Shown here in pieces: positions 10,207-22,144 of a stretch of DNA of 64,000 nt. The translations under genes and the position numbers were made by a program. Under the pieces are notes generated by a model. That model made no database searches. It was not told the origin of the DNA and worked only from the letters and a program-made list of their open reading frames with translations. This stretch comes from Ustilaginoidea virens (Eukaryota > Ascomycota > Sordariomycetes > Hypocreales > Clavicipitaceae): contig NC_057316.1 in assembly GCF_000687475.1 (NCBI RefSeq), positions 3,472,001 to 3,536,000 of the forward strand, in the 5' to 3' direction. Within the stretch, counting starts at the first letter, position 1. Each line of letters opens with the position of its first letter.

Positions 10207-10287
10207 ATCTCTCTCTCTCTCTCTCTCTCCCCCCCTCTCTCTCTCTGTCTCTCCCTCTCTCTCTCTCTCTGTCTCTCCCTCTCTCTC

Positions 10288-10320
<33 letters not shown>
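10207..10320. repeat. CT dinucleotide microsatellite
   Basis: Nearly pure CT repeat, interrupted by CCC and GT units, between two minus-strand genes. The long Ser/Leu and Arg/Glu reading frames across it are repeat artefacts. Confidence 0.88.
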
Positions 10321-10323
<3 letters not shown>

Positions 10324-10638
10324 AAAAGGGCGGTCATCAGCATCGTCTGTCCCTCTTCGACTCTTGGCAGCATCACCACAGCTTGACCTTTCAAGACCGT
10401 GCAACGAAACCAATCCGCGCCTTCCGCCAGCCACCAGCTGCTGTCGGGGTATATTTCCATCAAGTACAAGACTCATCAACGAGAAACAAAGCAGAGTAGC
10501 CGGTGTCCAAAACGCATCCACGATCCAACGCCAACACATACACGTCAGGCATTATATATACCACGGCACTATTTCCACTTACTGCAACTTCCCATCAAAC
10601 AAACACCCCCCCCCCCCCCCACCCTCCTCTTCCCGGCA

Positions 10639-13371
10639 CTACAAGTCCCAGCCTTCCCACAAGGTCCATCCCGCAAGATGGGCAGTCGCATTCCCTTGTC
10701 CCATATTGCTGTTTGAATAGCCGTACGATGTTTGACCGTGCATGTACGAATCTGCGGGACCGTAATGATCCATGGTTACCGAGCGGAGTTTGTCCTTTGT
10801 CATGCCCGATGACCGTAAGCAAGCGTCAAGCACGGCGTAAAGATTGCGCGTCATGTCTTGAACCTTTGGGTCAGGGCATTTGACGCTCTCCAAGACGGTG
10901 GCAACACACAAGATATCCTTGGTATCGCTGCCACTCATAAACTTGATGAGCAGGTCCAAGCTTTCCTGAACCGTCGATATCAGGCGCAGTGGTGACCACG
11001 GCACCATGCTCTCGCCAGAGCTCAAGGACAGCTCGTCCGAGGTTTCTGTCGGCACGTGTTGGCCACCCGAGTTGCCCAGCACCAGCAGTTCGGAATTCTG
11101 CCGGACAGCGGGCTGGATGTAGTAGCAGAGGCTCAGTGACGAATAGATAATGTCGGGTTTCAGAATCTGGTGATACATTTCCGCAACCTCGTGAAACTGT
11201 GCCAGTGACGGATCCAGCTCATCCATGTACTTTAGTATCACGACCGACGATTTCAGAAAGGCTCGCGATATCTCCAACGGCACGTCGGCGGCTCCCAAGG
11301 CCAGAGGTCGGTAGAGCGCTAGGAGCGGCCGCCTCACGTGCATGTCCAGGATGACGCGGCTCCTCCACTGCTTGCTCTTCTGGGAGGCGCTGTATGAGCC
11401 CTGCCGCGGGAAAATGTAGTTGATGTCGTCGAGGAAGCGCTCTAGCTTGGTTCCGACGTCCAGGACCTCGGAAAAATCTCGGAGAGAGTCGATGCGGTTG
11501 ACGAGAGGAGCAACCCGCATTCGGGCAGCAAGTGTTATGGCTGCATAGACTTGCATCTGGTTGTCCGTCATCTGGTCGATGGGTCGCGTCGTGGGTAACT
11601 CATGCATGCTGAGGAAGATTTCGGAATCGTTGAGGTTTCGAGGGGGTTTGCAGGTAAAGTCGCCGTCTCGAAGCAGGGAGGGCATGTTGCAGGCGATTGA
11701 CATGTGCAGGTCCATGTCCGCCAAGGTGAACCAAAGTCTCCGGCGTATCTCGCCCCAAAACACCGGCATCCTAGGCTCGAATTCGGAGGGGTCTCGGTGC
11801 ATACCCATGCTCATCGCCAGCCTGAGCACGTAGCCCAGCTTGGTCCACGAGTCCTGCAGTCTCGGGGTAATCATTCTGGACGCGTGTATCAGCAGAATCT
11901 GCACCTGCACCGTGCTAATGTCAACGAGCTGCTTGCCCTTGAGGTTATCCAGCCAGCTCTGAATGAGGGCGCATGCAGTGGGTATGTGAACCCCATCGCT
12001 ACGCTCGTGACCCATGCCTCTCGACTTGGTTTCGAACCGGGAGGCGACGGACAAGACGCAGAGAAGCTGGGGTAAAAACGTCTCGGATTGCAGCTTGCCC
12101 TCCCAATACATGTTGTATGCGTCATAAAACGTCCGCGCGTGAAGGATTCTGTATATAGTCTCCGAGGTATCAAAGTACATTGTGACAAGACGGTCACAAA
12201 TGTCCTTTTTCGGGAGGATATCCGTCATGCGCTTATGCACCGGCATCATCGAATCGACAAATACAGTTATGGGCTTCATTGCCATGTGCAATTCGTCTTG
12301 CCGATGTTTGTGCAAAAGTCGAAAGTTTCGAAGAAGTACATCGACGGCGTTCCTTTGAAGTTGTCCCGAAAGAAACGCTCGCGCTTCTGGAAACTAGAAA
12401 AGACAAAAAAAAAAAAAAAAAAAAAAAAGGACCCGACGTTAGAATCATGACGGCTCTCACCCCCAGATATGACTGTCTTTAAGAAAGGAAAAGATAAAGA
12501 AGAGAAAGAAGAAGAAGCAGCAGCAGCCTGCTTCCGCCTGTAAATTTCAACTCACCACATTAAGCATTACTCTTGGACTATGTTGGCCAAAGAAGCGAGT
12601 CGTCATGCCGCCTCGTTTGACGGTCAACCCTCTGACGGTACTATCGGCTGCGTACAGGATCCTGCCTCCACTCATGTCTGTCGGGGCAGGGCTGCGACCC
12701 TGCATGTGCCTTTCCAGCCGCTCCATTCTTAAGGTCAATTCTTCCAGCACGGGCAGGCCCGGGGATCCGCCATTCTTGGCCGGTGTTGCTGCGGCTTCGT
12801 TGATACCGGATGGGTTGTTTGCGTTTGCGTTTGCGTTTGCATTTGCGTTTGCGTTTGCGGAGCCGGAGCCGGAGCCGGAGCCGGGGGGACAGGTTCTCTT
12901 GATCGGCCTGCTCACGGAATCCACTGCCTCGGTGTCGGAGGCATCTGACAGGTTTGCTGGGTCATGGTCGGCAGCGTATTTACAAATGCGACTTGACTTT
13001 TGGCATTGGGAGCACGGAAGAAGGCGATCGCATCTCAACTTTCGTTTTCGGCACTCTGTGCAAGACTTGACTGGTCTCGGGCGCTTGACGCTTCTCTGTT
13101 GCTGGGACTGCTGGGATTGCTGGAGCAGCTGTTGGTGCTGCTGTTGGGCCATTGCCAACGGCTGGGCAGATATTCCGTGCGGAGGTGTGTGGACGGCGTG
13201 TTGTTGCGGCGGTGTCCGCATATGTGCGGCAGCGTTTTCGAAAGAGTTTGTTGTCGCAGAGCCGCTCGATGACGGCTTGTTTGAAGTCGCCGCCGCCGCC
13301 TCTGTCGGCATCGGATACCCCTGCATCGCGCTGGACATGGTTTCGTTCTTGACAGCAAAGCTCCTGCTCAT
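10639..13371 (-). CDS. Zn2Cys6 fungal-specific transcription factor
   Basis: Two exons, 13371-12556 and 12393-10639, joined by a 162-bp GT-AG intron holding a poly-T run on the sense strand; phase 0 gives 856 residues. A glutamine-rich N-terminus (residues 76-92) precedes the Gal4-type zinc cluster with cysteines at 104, 107, 114, 120, 123 and 130 (spacing CX2CX6CX5CX2CX6C). Next come an acidic linker, Gly-Ser and Asn-Ala dipeptide runs from a 12-bp minisatellite, a predicted dimerisation helix (LPVLEELTLRMERLERHM) and RFFGQHSPRVMLNV-FPEARAFL across the intron. The long C-terminal part is the usual fungal-specific middle homology region, with GYVLRLAMSMGMHRDPSEFEP and EIRRRLWFTLADMDL typical of it. 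It should be a nuclear DNA-binding regulator; targets cannot be inferred, and no metabolic cluster lies beside it. Confidence 0.92.
12815..12885. repeat. Coding minisatellite (Asn-Ala and Gly-Ser runs)
   Basis: GCGTTTGC/ATTTGC-type units followed by GGAGCC units inside exon 1 of the Zn2Cys6 gene, read as repeated Asn-Ala and Gly-Ser dipeptides in the linker after the zinc cluster. Frame is kept because units are multiples of 3. Confidence 0.8.
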
Positions 13372-14148
13372 GCTAGGAACCAGTCACAGTGCGAGGCAGC
13401 GCGTCGCGTGTGATTGAAGGGTTTCGCTCGAATACTACTCTGTACACGGCAAGCGGATTGATGGAGCTGCCGCTACGACTGATCAGGACGTGGGAGAGAT
13501 GCTACAGTCGATACGTAACTGCCAGAACGCCGGGCGAACTTTTGATGTGGCGGTCTTGGTTGTTGCTTCTTGGCTGGCTGTCGGTCGCAATCGTCGCTCG
13601 GAGCGGAAAGTCCCAGGGCCAAGCGAAGCGCCTCGCACACGGAAAAGCGAGTGAGCCGTGCCCTATAGTTCGTATTGTTGTCCTCGGCTAAAAGATGGTT
13701 TTGAGGGATTCTAAGCGATGAGACGTGAAATATTGGGGGGGTCTGCCATGCTTGGGCAAAAATTCCTCTATCACCCGCTTGAGCGTTAAGAGCGTGGAGG
13801 GGTGAGGAGAGGATGGACCGAGCCGCAGCTAGAGGAAACCTGTGAGGCACCAAGTCCTATGTAGGTAGGAGCGAAAAAAAAATGGGGATTCTTGTCCGAC
13901 TAGAAGTCTACTTGTGTTGTGTGGCCCGGGACGCTGGGATGGTTGGGGCTGGGCTTGGGCTTGGTGTCCAGTCGGTCGATCGGTTGTCGGTCGTCGGTCG
14001 CACGGGATAGCACCCAGACAATGGGCCGGCCACAGAGGGAGGGGCCGACAGAATGGCTGGCTTGACCTTTTAAGCCCTTTTTGTTTTTGTTTTTGTTTTT
14101 ATTTCTTTTAGGACAAGATTGGGAGGAATGTCGGGACGGCGTGAGAAG

Positions 14149-14200
14149 AAGGAGGAGGAGGAGGAGGAGGAGGAGGAGGAGGAGGAGGAGGGGGGGGGGG
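14149..14200. repeat. GGA microsatellite running into poly-G
   Basis: About 14 GGA units followed by roughly 11 G. The Pro/Leu-rich reading frames across it are artefacts. Confidence 0.85.
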
Positions 14201-14626
14201 GAATGCGGCAAGCTTCGGAGCTGTGCTGGCGATCGGCCGAATGACTGATGAAAGAAAGGTCGGTGCGCCGTGCTGTGTGCTAAAATAAGCCAACAGGCAA
14301 ACCGACATGCCTGCCTGGAGAAAGCGGCCGGAATGCAAGTGCTAAGGAGGGAGAATCCGAGGGTGAGACTTGAAGGAGAAAGGACAAGAGGGGGACGTGG
14401 TGTCGAGCAAGGAACCAAGTTCCAGTCAATCGTGACAATCCGTCGGTCTTGCTTCAGGTTCTTGGCCCAGGGTTGCGCAGGAGGAGCTGGAGCAGGAAGG
14501 AGCAGGGTGCAGGCAGGAGCAAGGCGCAAAATGCAGGCAGGAGCAAGGAGCAAGGAGCAAGGAGCAAGGGGCGGGCAGGAAGGAGCGGAGCATAGGTGGG
14601 TGCACACTGCAGAGGGCCTAATCACT

Positions 14627-14658
14627 GTGCAGTGCAGTGCAGTGCAGTGCAGTGCAGT
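14627..14658. repeat. GTGCA pentanucleotide array
   Basis: Six to seven head-to-tail copies of GTGCA in the gene-poor region. One of several pentamer arrays in the window. Confidence 0.88.
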
Positions 14659-16559
14659 CCAGGCCTGTGCCTGGTGGATATCGCCGTCGCAAGCCGCTAA
14701 CAAACCCCAGCCGCTTACTGACGGATCTCTGTCCCAGTCAACGTCCACCACCCAGGCAGACGCTGGCAAGTTGCAACTGCACTGTACTCCGTACGTCTGG
14801 TTCTCTCCCTGTCCCACGACATGCAGTCGAGTATCCCCTTGCCCGGCTGGTTCCAAGCAATGGCCTCCTGCTACGTAGTAATGCGCTCGGTACTCTCATG
14901 TGGAGTTCAGCATTCTGCCAGGGGCCGAGGGCCAGGATGCTCCGGCTGGAAGTCTGGTTTCTCCCAGACCTCCTTGGTAAAGTATTTGACACGGTACCGG
15001 TACACGCTTCAAGGGATATAGTAACTTAGGTACTCCGTACCCAAGGTAGCTACCTAGCTGGCTTCAATCCAGGGAGGCTGCGTCTTTAACCTACCCGGGC
15101 AATTCAGCCCGTCTTTGACCAGACTCTTTCTTTGACGGGCCGTGGGCCTGTACTGTACATGGATGGTAACGAAAGCGTGAATTTTGGCGGACTATACAGT
15201 AGTGAGAGAGAGTGGGCTTTGGTGGGGTGAATCTGCTGGTCAACCGAAAAACCGGAGACGACGAGTCTGGTGAAGCTCAGTGAGCAGTGATGAGCAGTGA
15301 GCAGTGATCGTGGCCTATTGATCCGTCGGGGCCGCTGTAGCCACGCTAGTCAACTCATCATCAAGCTCGCTTGCTTGGCGGGCGCGGAGGCGGAGATACA
15401 CAAGGGAGGCTGAAACTTGGGCGATGCCATGTCCCCGATTGCCTCCTCCCGTGGTGCCTTCAAAGGGCAGGGGAGTCTGGTACATGGCAGACCGGCGTGC
15501 AGCTTGCCTGACGGTTGAGCGCCAGCCCTCGTCCAGGTCGTTCTTTTGCTGGCTTGAGTCGAATATACCCATACATACGGAGTACCGTCTTGAGAGTCTT
15601 GACTGCCCTAACAGGCCCTGGAGGAGGAGGACAACGACGAGCCAGCGGTGAATGCCCTAGGTACTCCGTAGAGAAGCAACAGTCAAGCCAAGCCAGCCCG
15701 TGCTCGGGCAACCCGGCCGGCGTTCACACCCGACCAACCAGGCCTGTTTGAGACAAAGGCACGGGGGCTATGGAACCCGTCCAGTGGCGAGGCGCGAGTC
15801 GTGAAGTCGTGACCACTACTCCGTACCAAGGACCATCATCTGGCAGCGACACCCCTCGCCTCGGCCGAATCGCCGCGGCTGGCCACCCCTGCCCAGTCTG
15901 GTCGACTTGCATGCAGAAAGCCACCAAGAAAGAGGCCCCTGCTCCAGGTAAGCTGGGGGGGGGTTTTGAACAGAATGTAGACGCCTATGGGCAGTTTGGC
16001 TCCAAACAAGAAGGAGAAATATATAAAAATAATAAATAAATAAAAAAGAAAAAGAAAAAAAAAAAGAAAAGAAAAAGAGGAGAAACCGAAAGAAACGCGT
16101 CTGGTGTACCGAAAGAGTTGGGTGTCCCGGCGGCGACGTGTCACGCCTAATTCCGAGGTTTATTCTCTGCTTGGTGCTACCTGGACCCGTACAGCTACGC
16201 GCTGTGGCTGCGGCCACGTCGGCTCAGACCATTTCGGCAACACGGTACCAGGTGGCTGACTTCCAGCAAAACGCCGTCCCTCCCTCAACATCCGTCTCGG
16301 CTGGTTCGATATTCGACGGGTCATGGCTGATTCACTCACCGTTTTCGGGGGAAAGAGAGAGATAGAGAGAGAGAGAGGGGTGGGGAGAGGAGGAGGGGGA
16401 CAAGGTTTGTGTTTCTGGCTTTTAGTAACCCGAGGGCAAAACCCCGCCGCGTGCGCCCCCATGATGCGGCGTGACGGGATGGCGAGATCCAAGAACACGA
16501 GTCGTCAGGTTGGAAGCGGCGCACCAACGCGGTATTCGCCATTTCGCCATTTCGCTATT

Positions 16560-16612
16560 CGCTGGCCGCTGGCCGCTGGCCGCTGGCCGCTGGCCGCTGG
16601 TCGCTGGTCGCT
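16560..16612. repeat. GCTGGCC/GCTGGTC heptanucleotide array
   Basis: About seven tandem copies of a 7-bp unit, the last copies changed to GCTGGTC. Confidence 0.8.
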
Positions 16613-18259
16613 GGTCGCTCCGGGTTGGGACTTTTGCAGTGGCTTTCCCGCCCGAGGGTCCAAGATCAAGGGGCCGTTTAGTACATTGCTTGCTGCCTGT
16701 GAGTCGTCAGTGTCGGCTTCGTCGTCGTCGTTGTCGTCGTCGTTGTCGTCGTCATCCTCCGAGTCGTGCGTCGCTAAACGCCAAACTGCTCGAATCGAGT
16801 CAATCAATACCTGGCAACGCTGGGTAGGTGCGTGTTCTGTAAGATGGTCAGCAGGCGGGGGATGGCTTGCGCTGTCAATCTGGCTGGCAGCTGCTGCCAG
16901 CTGTTGCCAAGCCGCTGCCCAGCCGCTGCCAGTCGCTGCAGCTGCCTGGCGCATAGGATGTCAATATGTACGGCGTCAAGCGTAATCTGATCTGAGCAGA
17001 GCACCACAAAGCACCCCGAACAACGGAAAACTACACGCTACTCTCCGCACCGAGCAAACAGCACGTCTCTCACGTCGATGCATCGCCAATGCCCGCCGTT
17101 TCCTGCGAGCAGGTCAAGTTTGCTTCTCATTCAATGCTTTTGCTTAGCCACAACCGACGATGCGTCGCCGCCGATCTTGCTCCCGTCCCCAGGTGACAAG
17201 GTCACGACGCACGGCCCACACCGCCTGGCTGGGTGAATAAAGCTCCGAGTTCCACCGGAGCCGTCCGTCTCTTCTGTCTCTCTTGGGACTCTTGTTCTTG
17301 ACGACGACGACTCCGACCTTTCCGATGCACTTTGCCCCCCCGCCCCACCCTCGATCTGTGTCCGACTCGGCCGCAAGACCCATGCTTGGTTCTCGACGCC
17401 ATCAAAGCCAGGACGGCATCTCGGTCCCCAGCTACGATGTAAAACACAAAGGGCGAAAAAAGAAAGAAAGAAAGACAGACAGAAGGAAGAAAAAAGAAAA
17501 AAAAAAAGAAAAAGAAGATAGAAGGTGATCTCGGCGAGAGAAAATGCCCATGGCAAATCGCGCCGCCCCGGGGCCGAGGCCGAGGCCAACGAACTAATGG
17601 GGCTTCCCAGCGCGCGTGGCTTGCTTCAACTACCGAACCGGCTGGGCACTTCGTGCTTCCCTTGCCGCCTTGCCGTGGCCCCGCGGATCCTTGCTTCTCG
17701 CCAACGGCCCGGCCTGGCGGGAGGGTCGTGACCGCGCGAAAGGCTGGGCGTGCTGGCGCGGTGTACGTTGGCATCAAGTCGCAGTCTTGGCTGTCAAAGA
17801 CGTCTTGGACACACCCCCCCCCCTTCCACGCAGCTTCGAGCATCCATGACCGTGGGTTCGTCTTGCAAGCAAGCCTGACGGTCACCACGTCTCCTCAGCT
17901 ACATCACATCTCCTTGGCCGCAACACGCAGCACCTGTCGTCCGCGACTACGCCAAAGGGTCAAACCCGCGATCCAGTCGCCACTCCGTAACCCTGGATAT
18001 CGCGAAAGCCGCAAGCCGCATACTTGTGCCGAGTGTGCAATGCCGCGGCGGTTGTGTAGTGCCGTGCTCTTCCATCAACCGCCTCCTTCAAGAGTTTCCC
18101 ACAGTCAGTCGTCTTTTGCACTGTTGGGTTTGCGGCCGTGGCGTTTATTGTCACCGTCAATGTTTGAGCTGGTCCGCCCTTGATTCCTGTCCTCTTGGTC
18201 AAATCTCGTAACAGCACGGTTTGAGCTGGTCCGTCCGTGATTTTGCATTCCGTGCCCTG

Positions 18260-18346
18260 TCACACACGCACACGCACGCAAACATACACACAAACACACA
18301 CACACACACATACACACACACACACACATACACACACACACACACA
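18260..18346. repeat. CA dinucleotide microsatellite
   Basis: Interrupted (CA)n tract about 130 bp beyond the 3' end of the TCF25/Rqc1 gene. The Cys-Val frames over it are artefacts. Confidence 0.85.
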
Positions 18347-18473
18347 AGTCTGCGTATACATGCCTGCAGCGTGCGTTTCATAAACGTACAACCAGACTCC
18401 GCCATGCAGCATCCCCCATGGCCAGCCGTCTCGATCCTTACACGTGCCTAGGCAGTCTGTCCTTCAGCCAGCC

Positions 18474-20874
18474 TCACTCGGTCCGTCCGTCTTCTGGCCA
18501 GGCCCCAGGTGGCACGTCCTCTTCCCCTTCCGGCAGCGTCTCATCCTCACCTGATCTAGCCGTCTGTCGACCGAACCCCAGCATTTGCAGGACCGTTGCC
18601 ACGATGCCCTGTCCAGCGTCCCGGCCCAGGTGAGCCTCAATGTCTCTTTGCAACTCTTCGTCATCTGCCGCTCGTAGCGCCAGGACTGCCTCCTCGTCGT
18701 CGTCGTCGTCGTTGTCCGCGCCAAGGTGGTTCATGCCCAGAAATCCTGCATCTCCTTGGGGCGCAGCAGCGGCTGCTGCTCCCGCACGCGCGCCCAGCCG
18801 AACCAGCCGGTTCTGCATGCGGGCCATTAGCTCGTCGTCGATCGCCAGGCCTTGCGCTTGCTCGCCCCGCCCTCGCCACGGCAAGCGAGTCCCCTGACCG
18901 GTGAATATGTTGTCCTCTTCGGCCGGCGGAAGAGGATCGAACTCGTAATTGGGTTGTCCGTCCAGAAGGTGTCGCGGCGCTGCGGCCAGCAGGGACGTGT
19001 GACCTTCCAGGTATGCTAACCTTACCGAACCCAAGTCAACGGCGCCGTCCTCCTGCGCAAGACGGCTCACGTCCACCCGGTCCAGAGTTGCCGTCACGTC
19101 CTGCAGCAGCTTCGTCGCTTGCGCGTTGTTCCAGAGGTCTTTGGCCTGGTGCAAGTACAACTTGGTCCAAAACGTCCTGGTGTCGCATGCTGGGCTGATG
19201 CCCCAGATGGACGGTGGCGCGTCGAGATTCAACTCCTGGAACAAGGCGCAGTAAAGCCAGGGAACGGTCTGCACTCCGTGCTTGAGCAGTTCGCGTGCGC
19301 TTTCCACCTCGCCGGTTTGCAGCTTGGCCAAGACCAAGCTCTGCCGCAGGTACACCATGTCCGGAAAGCTGCCGAGGCTCTCTAGTTGTTGGAGGAAGTC
19401 AACCAGCCATTTCGACTCGTACGCGCGAAGAGCCAGGAAGTGAATGTAGTGCCTCATGGCGTATGGATCTCCGGGATCCAGGGCGAACAGGAGCTTGGCC
19501 CACTCGAGCGCGGTGCGATACGTTCCCTTGCGGATCAAGCTGCGCAGGTAGTGATGTCCAGCCAGCCAGAATTGGCGGTTCTCTGGTCGTCGGAAGTCGA
19601 GCCGCGCCCTTCCCTGCTCAATGTCTCTTCGAAACGCCGATGTTGTGACTCTGCCAAACGTGAACAGAGCTCTTTCGCATAGTTCGGCTGCTAGGGACAT
19701 GTTCTGGTCCTGCTTCGCGACACTGCTGACTTGCAGCAGCGTTGAAACGTGGTATGCTACAGCCGTCTCGGAACCATTAGCCCATTGTTCTCTGCAAAAA
19801 CACGAAGAAGGCCAGTTGGAGTGGCACCACAATGATGGTTGCGTTGCGCCATGGGCAAGGCAGGGCAGGGCAGGGCAGGGCAGGGCAGGGCAGGGCAGGG
19901 GGCGCCGGCTTACGGCGTTCCTTGAGCAAATGCACCATGCGCATGGGATCACCCAACTGCACAGAGGCAAAGAAAAAGGCCTGTATTATGTCGTATTCCT
20001 TTTCATGGACGTAGGCATATTCAATTGCGAGTCCGTGGTCGGATTTCCCCATCTCCTTCAGGGTCAGCCCACCCGCCGACTGGCGCGGCCAGTGTTCTCG
20101 TCCCTGGATGAATACGTTGCGCCGTAGCGACACCTCGGGCAACTTCTTGGCCCCTGGTGGCTCACGTAGAAACGTCTCAAGGTCAACGTGCTGCGGCGTC
20201 CGCTGTCGGCGCCGGTTGGTGGCTTCCTGTTGCTCCTCTGCATTGGCCGACTCTATAATCTCTCGTCCAAACAGATGTCGCATCTCGTTGATGGCTCGAA
20301 GATGGTGCGGGTTGATGGAGAGTAGCTGGTTCAGTCGTTTCCGCGGGCCAAGGGTGTTCCCGCAGCCTTGGACGTCCGGCGCCGAATTACCGCTTGCGGC
20401 AGTCGAGTCCGGCCTCAGCTCTTTGATTGCTTTGTCGATCTCATCCTCATCTTGGTCTTGGTCTTGGTCGATGGCGGGGGGTTTGGTCTCGTTGGTCTTG
20501 GTCTTGGTCTTGGTCTTGGCCTTCTTCTTCTTCTTCTTCTTCTTCTGCTTGCTCTTCTGGGCGCTTGATGTAGCTCGAGCTGGACTATCGAGGCTTTGCG
20601 ATTCCGTCAATCGCGCTTCCACATCTTTGCCAACGTCGCCGCCGTCGTCGTCTCCGTCATCGTCGTTGTCGTCATCGTCGTTGCCGTCGTCGCCGTCGTC
20701 GCCGTCGTCGTCACCGGCACCCAACGCTGCGAAGAGGTTCGGTCGGGATTTTATTGACGTTTGTCCCGGTTCATCGGCGTCCCCCCCAGTCTCGTCAGAA
20801 TCGGGTCCACCCTCTTGCTGGGATTTCTCCGTCTCCTTTTGCTGCTGAAGTCTGCGCAGTTGTCTGCTCGACAT
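18474..20874 (-). CDS. rqc1: TCF25/Rqc1 homologue, ribosome quality control factor
   Basis: Two exons, 20874-19914 and 19756-18474, with a 157-bp GT-AG intron (19757-19913); phase 1 join gives LLKER-PYHVSTLLQVSSV and 747 residues. The start MSSRQLRRLQQQKE is the usual family opening. A highly acidic Asp-rich stretch and a Lys-rich run (encoded at 20518-20545) follow, then the conserved TCF25 domain: RKRLNQLLSINPHHLRAINEMRHLFG, YDIIQAFFFASVQLGDPMRM, PENRQFWLAGHHYLRSLIRKG and LLFALDPGDPYAMRHYIHFLALR. Yeast Rqc1 works with Ltn1 and Rqc2 on stalled 60S subunits to support K48 ubiquitin chains on nascent peptides and Cdc48 recruitment. The intron carries a GGCAG array almost identical to the one upstream of the thiolase gene. 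Family assignment is firm. Confidence 0.93.
19855..19900. repeat. GGCAG pentanucleotide array inside an intron
   Basis: About nine perfect GGCAG units (sense strand CTGCC), close to the 5' splice site of the rqc1 intron. Without splicing it would read as Ala-Leu-Pro-Cys repeats. Confidence 0.92.
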
Positions 20875-22144
20875 GGCTGTGGTGCTTGCCTTGCTTACGG
20901 TACCCGCTGTCGGTCGAGCAGTCTTGATCGTCTTCCGGGGCCGAGTGGATTGAATGCTCGCAGCCAAAGGCGTTTCTCAGAGACACACTCGCCGACACAC
21001 TCGCCTGGAGCTTGCGCATGCGCTGTTCCTGATCAAACGCACGCCGGCCAGAACAGGTCAAGATGCAAAAGAAGTCTGCATGTGGTCAATTTATTCAGCG
21101 AGGCGACACCTGGTGGCAGCTAACGTACAGGAGGTACCTACATACGGAGCACAGCAGGTGCGTATCCGTCTGGTGTGTGTGGGTGGGGGTGGGTCTGGTA
21201 TGTACTATGTGCCAGTGTGAGTGTGGGTGGGGTGGGTGTGGATAGTGGGGCGGGGCATTTTCCAGTCATTTTCGTTACACAACGTCTGGTGACTTCGATC
21301 CCGTCTGGTGGGCCCAGGTGGGGGTGGGGTTAGTAACTGACTGTGACCTGACCTGACACCTGACCTGACCTGACCTGACAAAAACCACCACTGAACAAAA
21401 GAAATCAATAATTTGCGTACAAAGTCATTGTTGTGCAGTTGGCCACATACGTTTTTCACTCGAGCCGACTGACTGACTGCCCACGTCCTGCCTGGCAAAT
21501 TGTTAGCTACGACTGCCGCATGTTTTGATTCACGGAAACTCATTTGGGCTTGGGCATGGGTTTTATTGACCAAAGCCTCGACCACATACGCGAGCCGAGG
21601 CAAGGGACCTTGGCGTCAACTTGTCGCCAACACCAATCCCCCCTCGTGTCCGTCAGGTCACGGTCCCAAGTTTTCCATTTCATTCTTCCTTCTCGTCCGC
21701 GCCATCCTCACTGTCGCCATGTGAGGCTGTCGTTCTGGACAGCATGAAACAAGGCGGGTCGTGGGTCGTTGATCACGCCGTGCTTGTTTCGTCATGTTCC
21801 GCATATACCCCCAGCCTGCTCCTGCTGTTCGATCCAAACTCCAATAGTCATCTCAACTCAACGGGTAAACAAAATCATCACAAAGCACCACCGGCCGCAA
21901 TGAAGACGTCGATACCAACCCCGACTGCAACTAGTCGCTTGAACCGTGGCGCCTAAGATCCCAAAGATGGTGTTACATGATGAAGACGGAGCATTCGCAT
22001 GGTAGTAGTCGCTGGCAGAAAGAAAAGCAAACAAAAAAGGAAATCGACAAAGACACAAAGGCAAGGGGAAACAATCGTGTACACGTCAAGCGGTGCGAAG
22101 CCGAGGGCCATCCAAACTTGACCACGGCCAACCCCCCGTCATCT
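20875..22144. other. Spacer between rqc1 and the Scd6 homologue
   Basis: Rqc1 promoter side. A degenerate CCTGA/CTGAC array lies at about 21336-21380, with GGGTGG/GTGTGG repeats at about 21175-21260. No gene seen. Confidence 0.5.
21336..21380. repeat. CTGAC pentanucleotide array
   Basis: Degenerate head-to-tail copies of CTGAC. Related copies recur at about 26913-26943 between vti1 and the amine oxidase gene. Confidence 0.75.

Larger units (their letters stand above)
9487..10638. other. Spacer between Zn2Cys6 regulator and thiolase
   Basis: Carries the thiolase leader with a large GGCAG/AGCAA pentamer array (9504-9680), a GGTACCTATA double copy near 9999-10019, a CT dinucleotide tract (10207-10320) and a 15-base C run (10606-10620) just past the transcription factor stop. 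Reading frames here are products of the repeats. No gene seen. Confidence 0.5.
13372..18473. other. 5.1-kb gene-poor region rich in simple repeats
   Basis: I find no reading frame that looks like a known protein. Present are GGA trinucleotides (14149-14190) running into G (to 14200), a GTGCA array, TACTCCGTA motifs at 14785, 15031, about 15660 and 15816, AAAGA-type purine tracts near 16030-16075, a GCTGGCC array near 16560-16610, GTCGTC tracts near 16710-16755 and a CA repeat. An 85-codon minus frame at 15315-15572 is the least repeat-like, but nothing supports it. Confidence 0.5.

Noticed and set aside
13900..14856. 318-codon minus frame
   Set aside because: Built from GTGCA, GGA and other repeats; no domain.
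15315..15572. 85-codon minus frame MGIFDSSQQKNDLDEGW
   Set aside because: Not repeat-derived, but with no recognisable domain or neighbouring exons; too weak to call.
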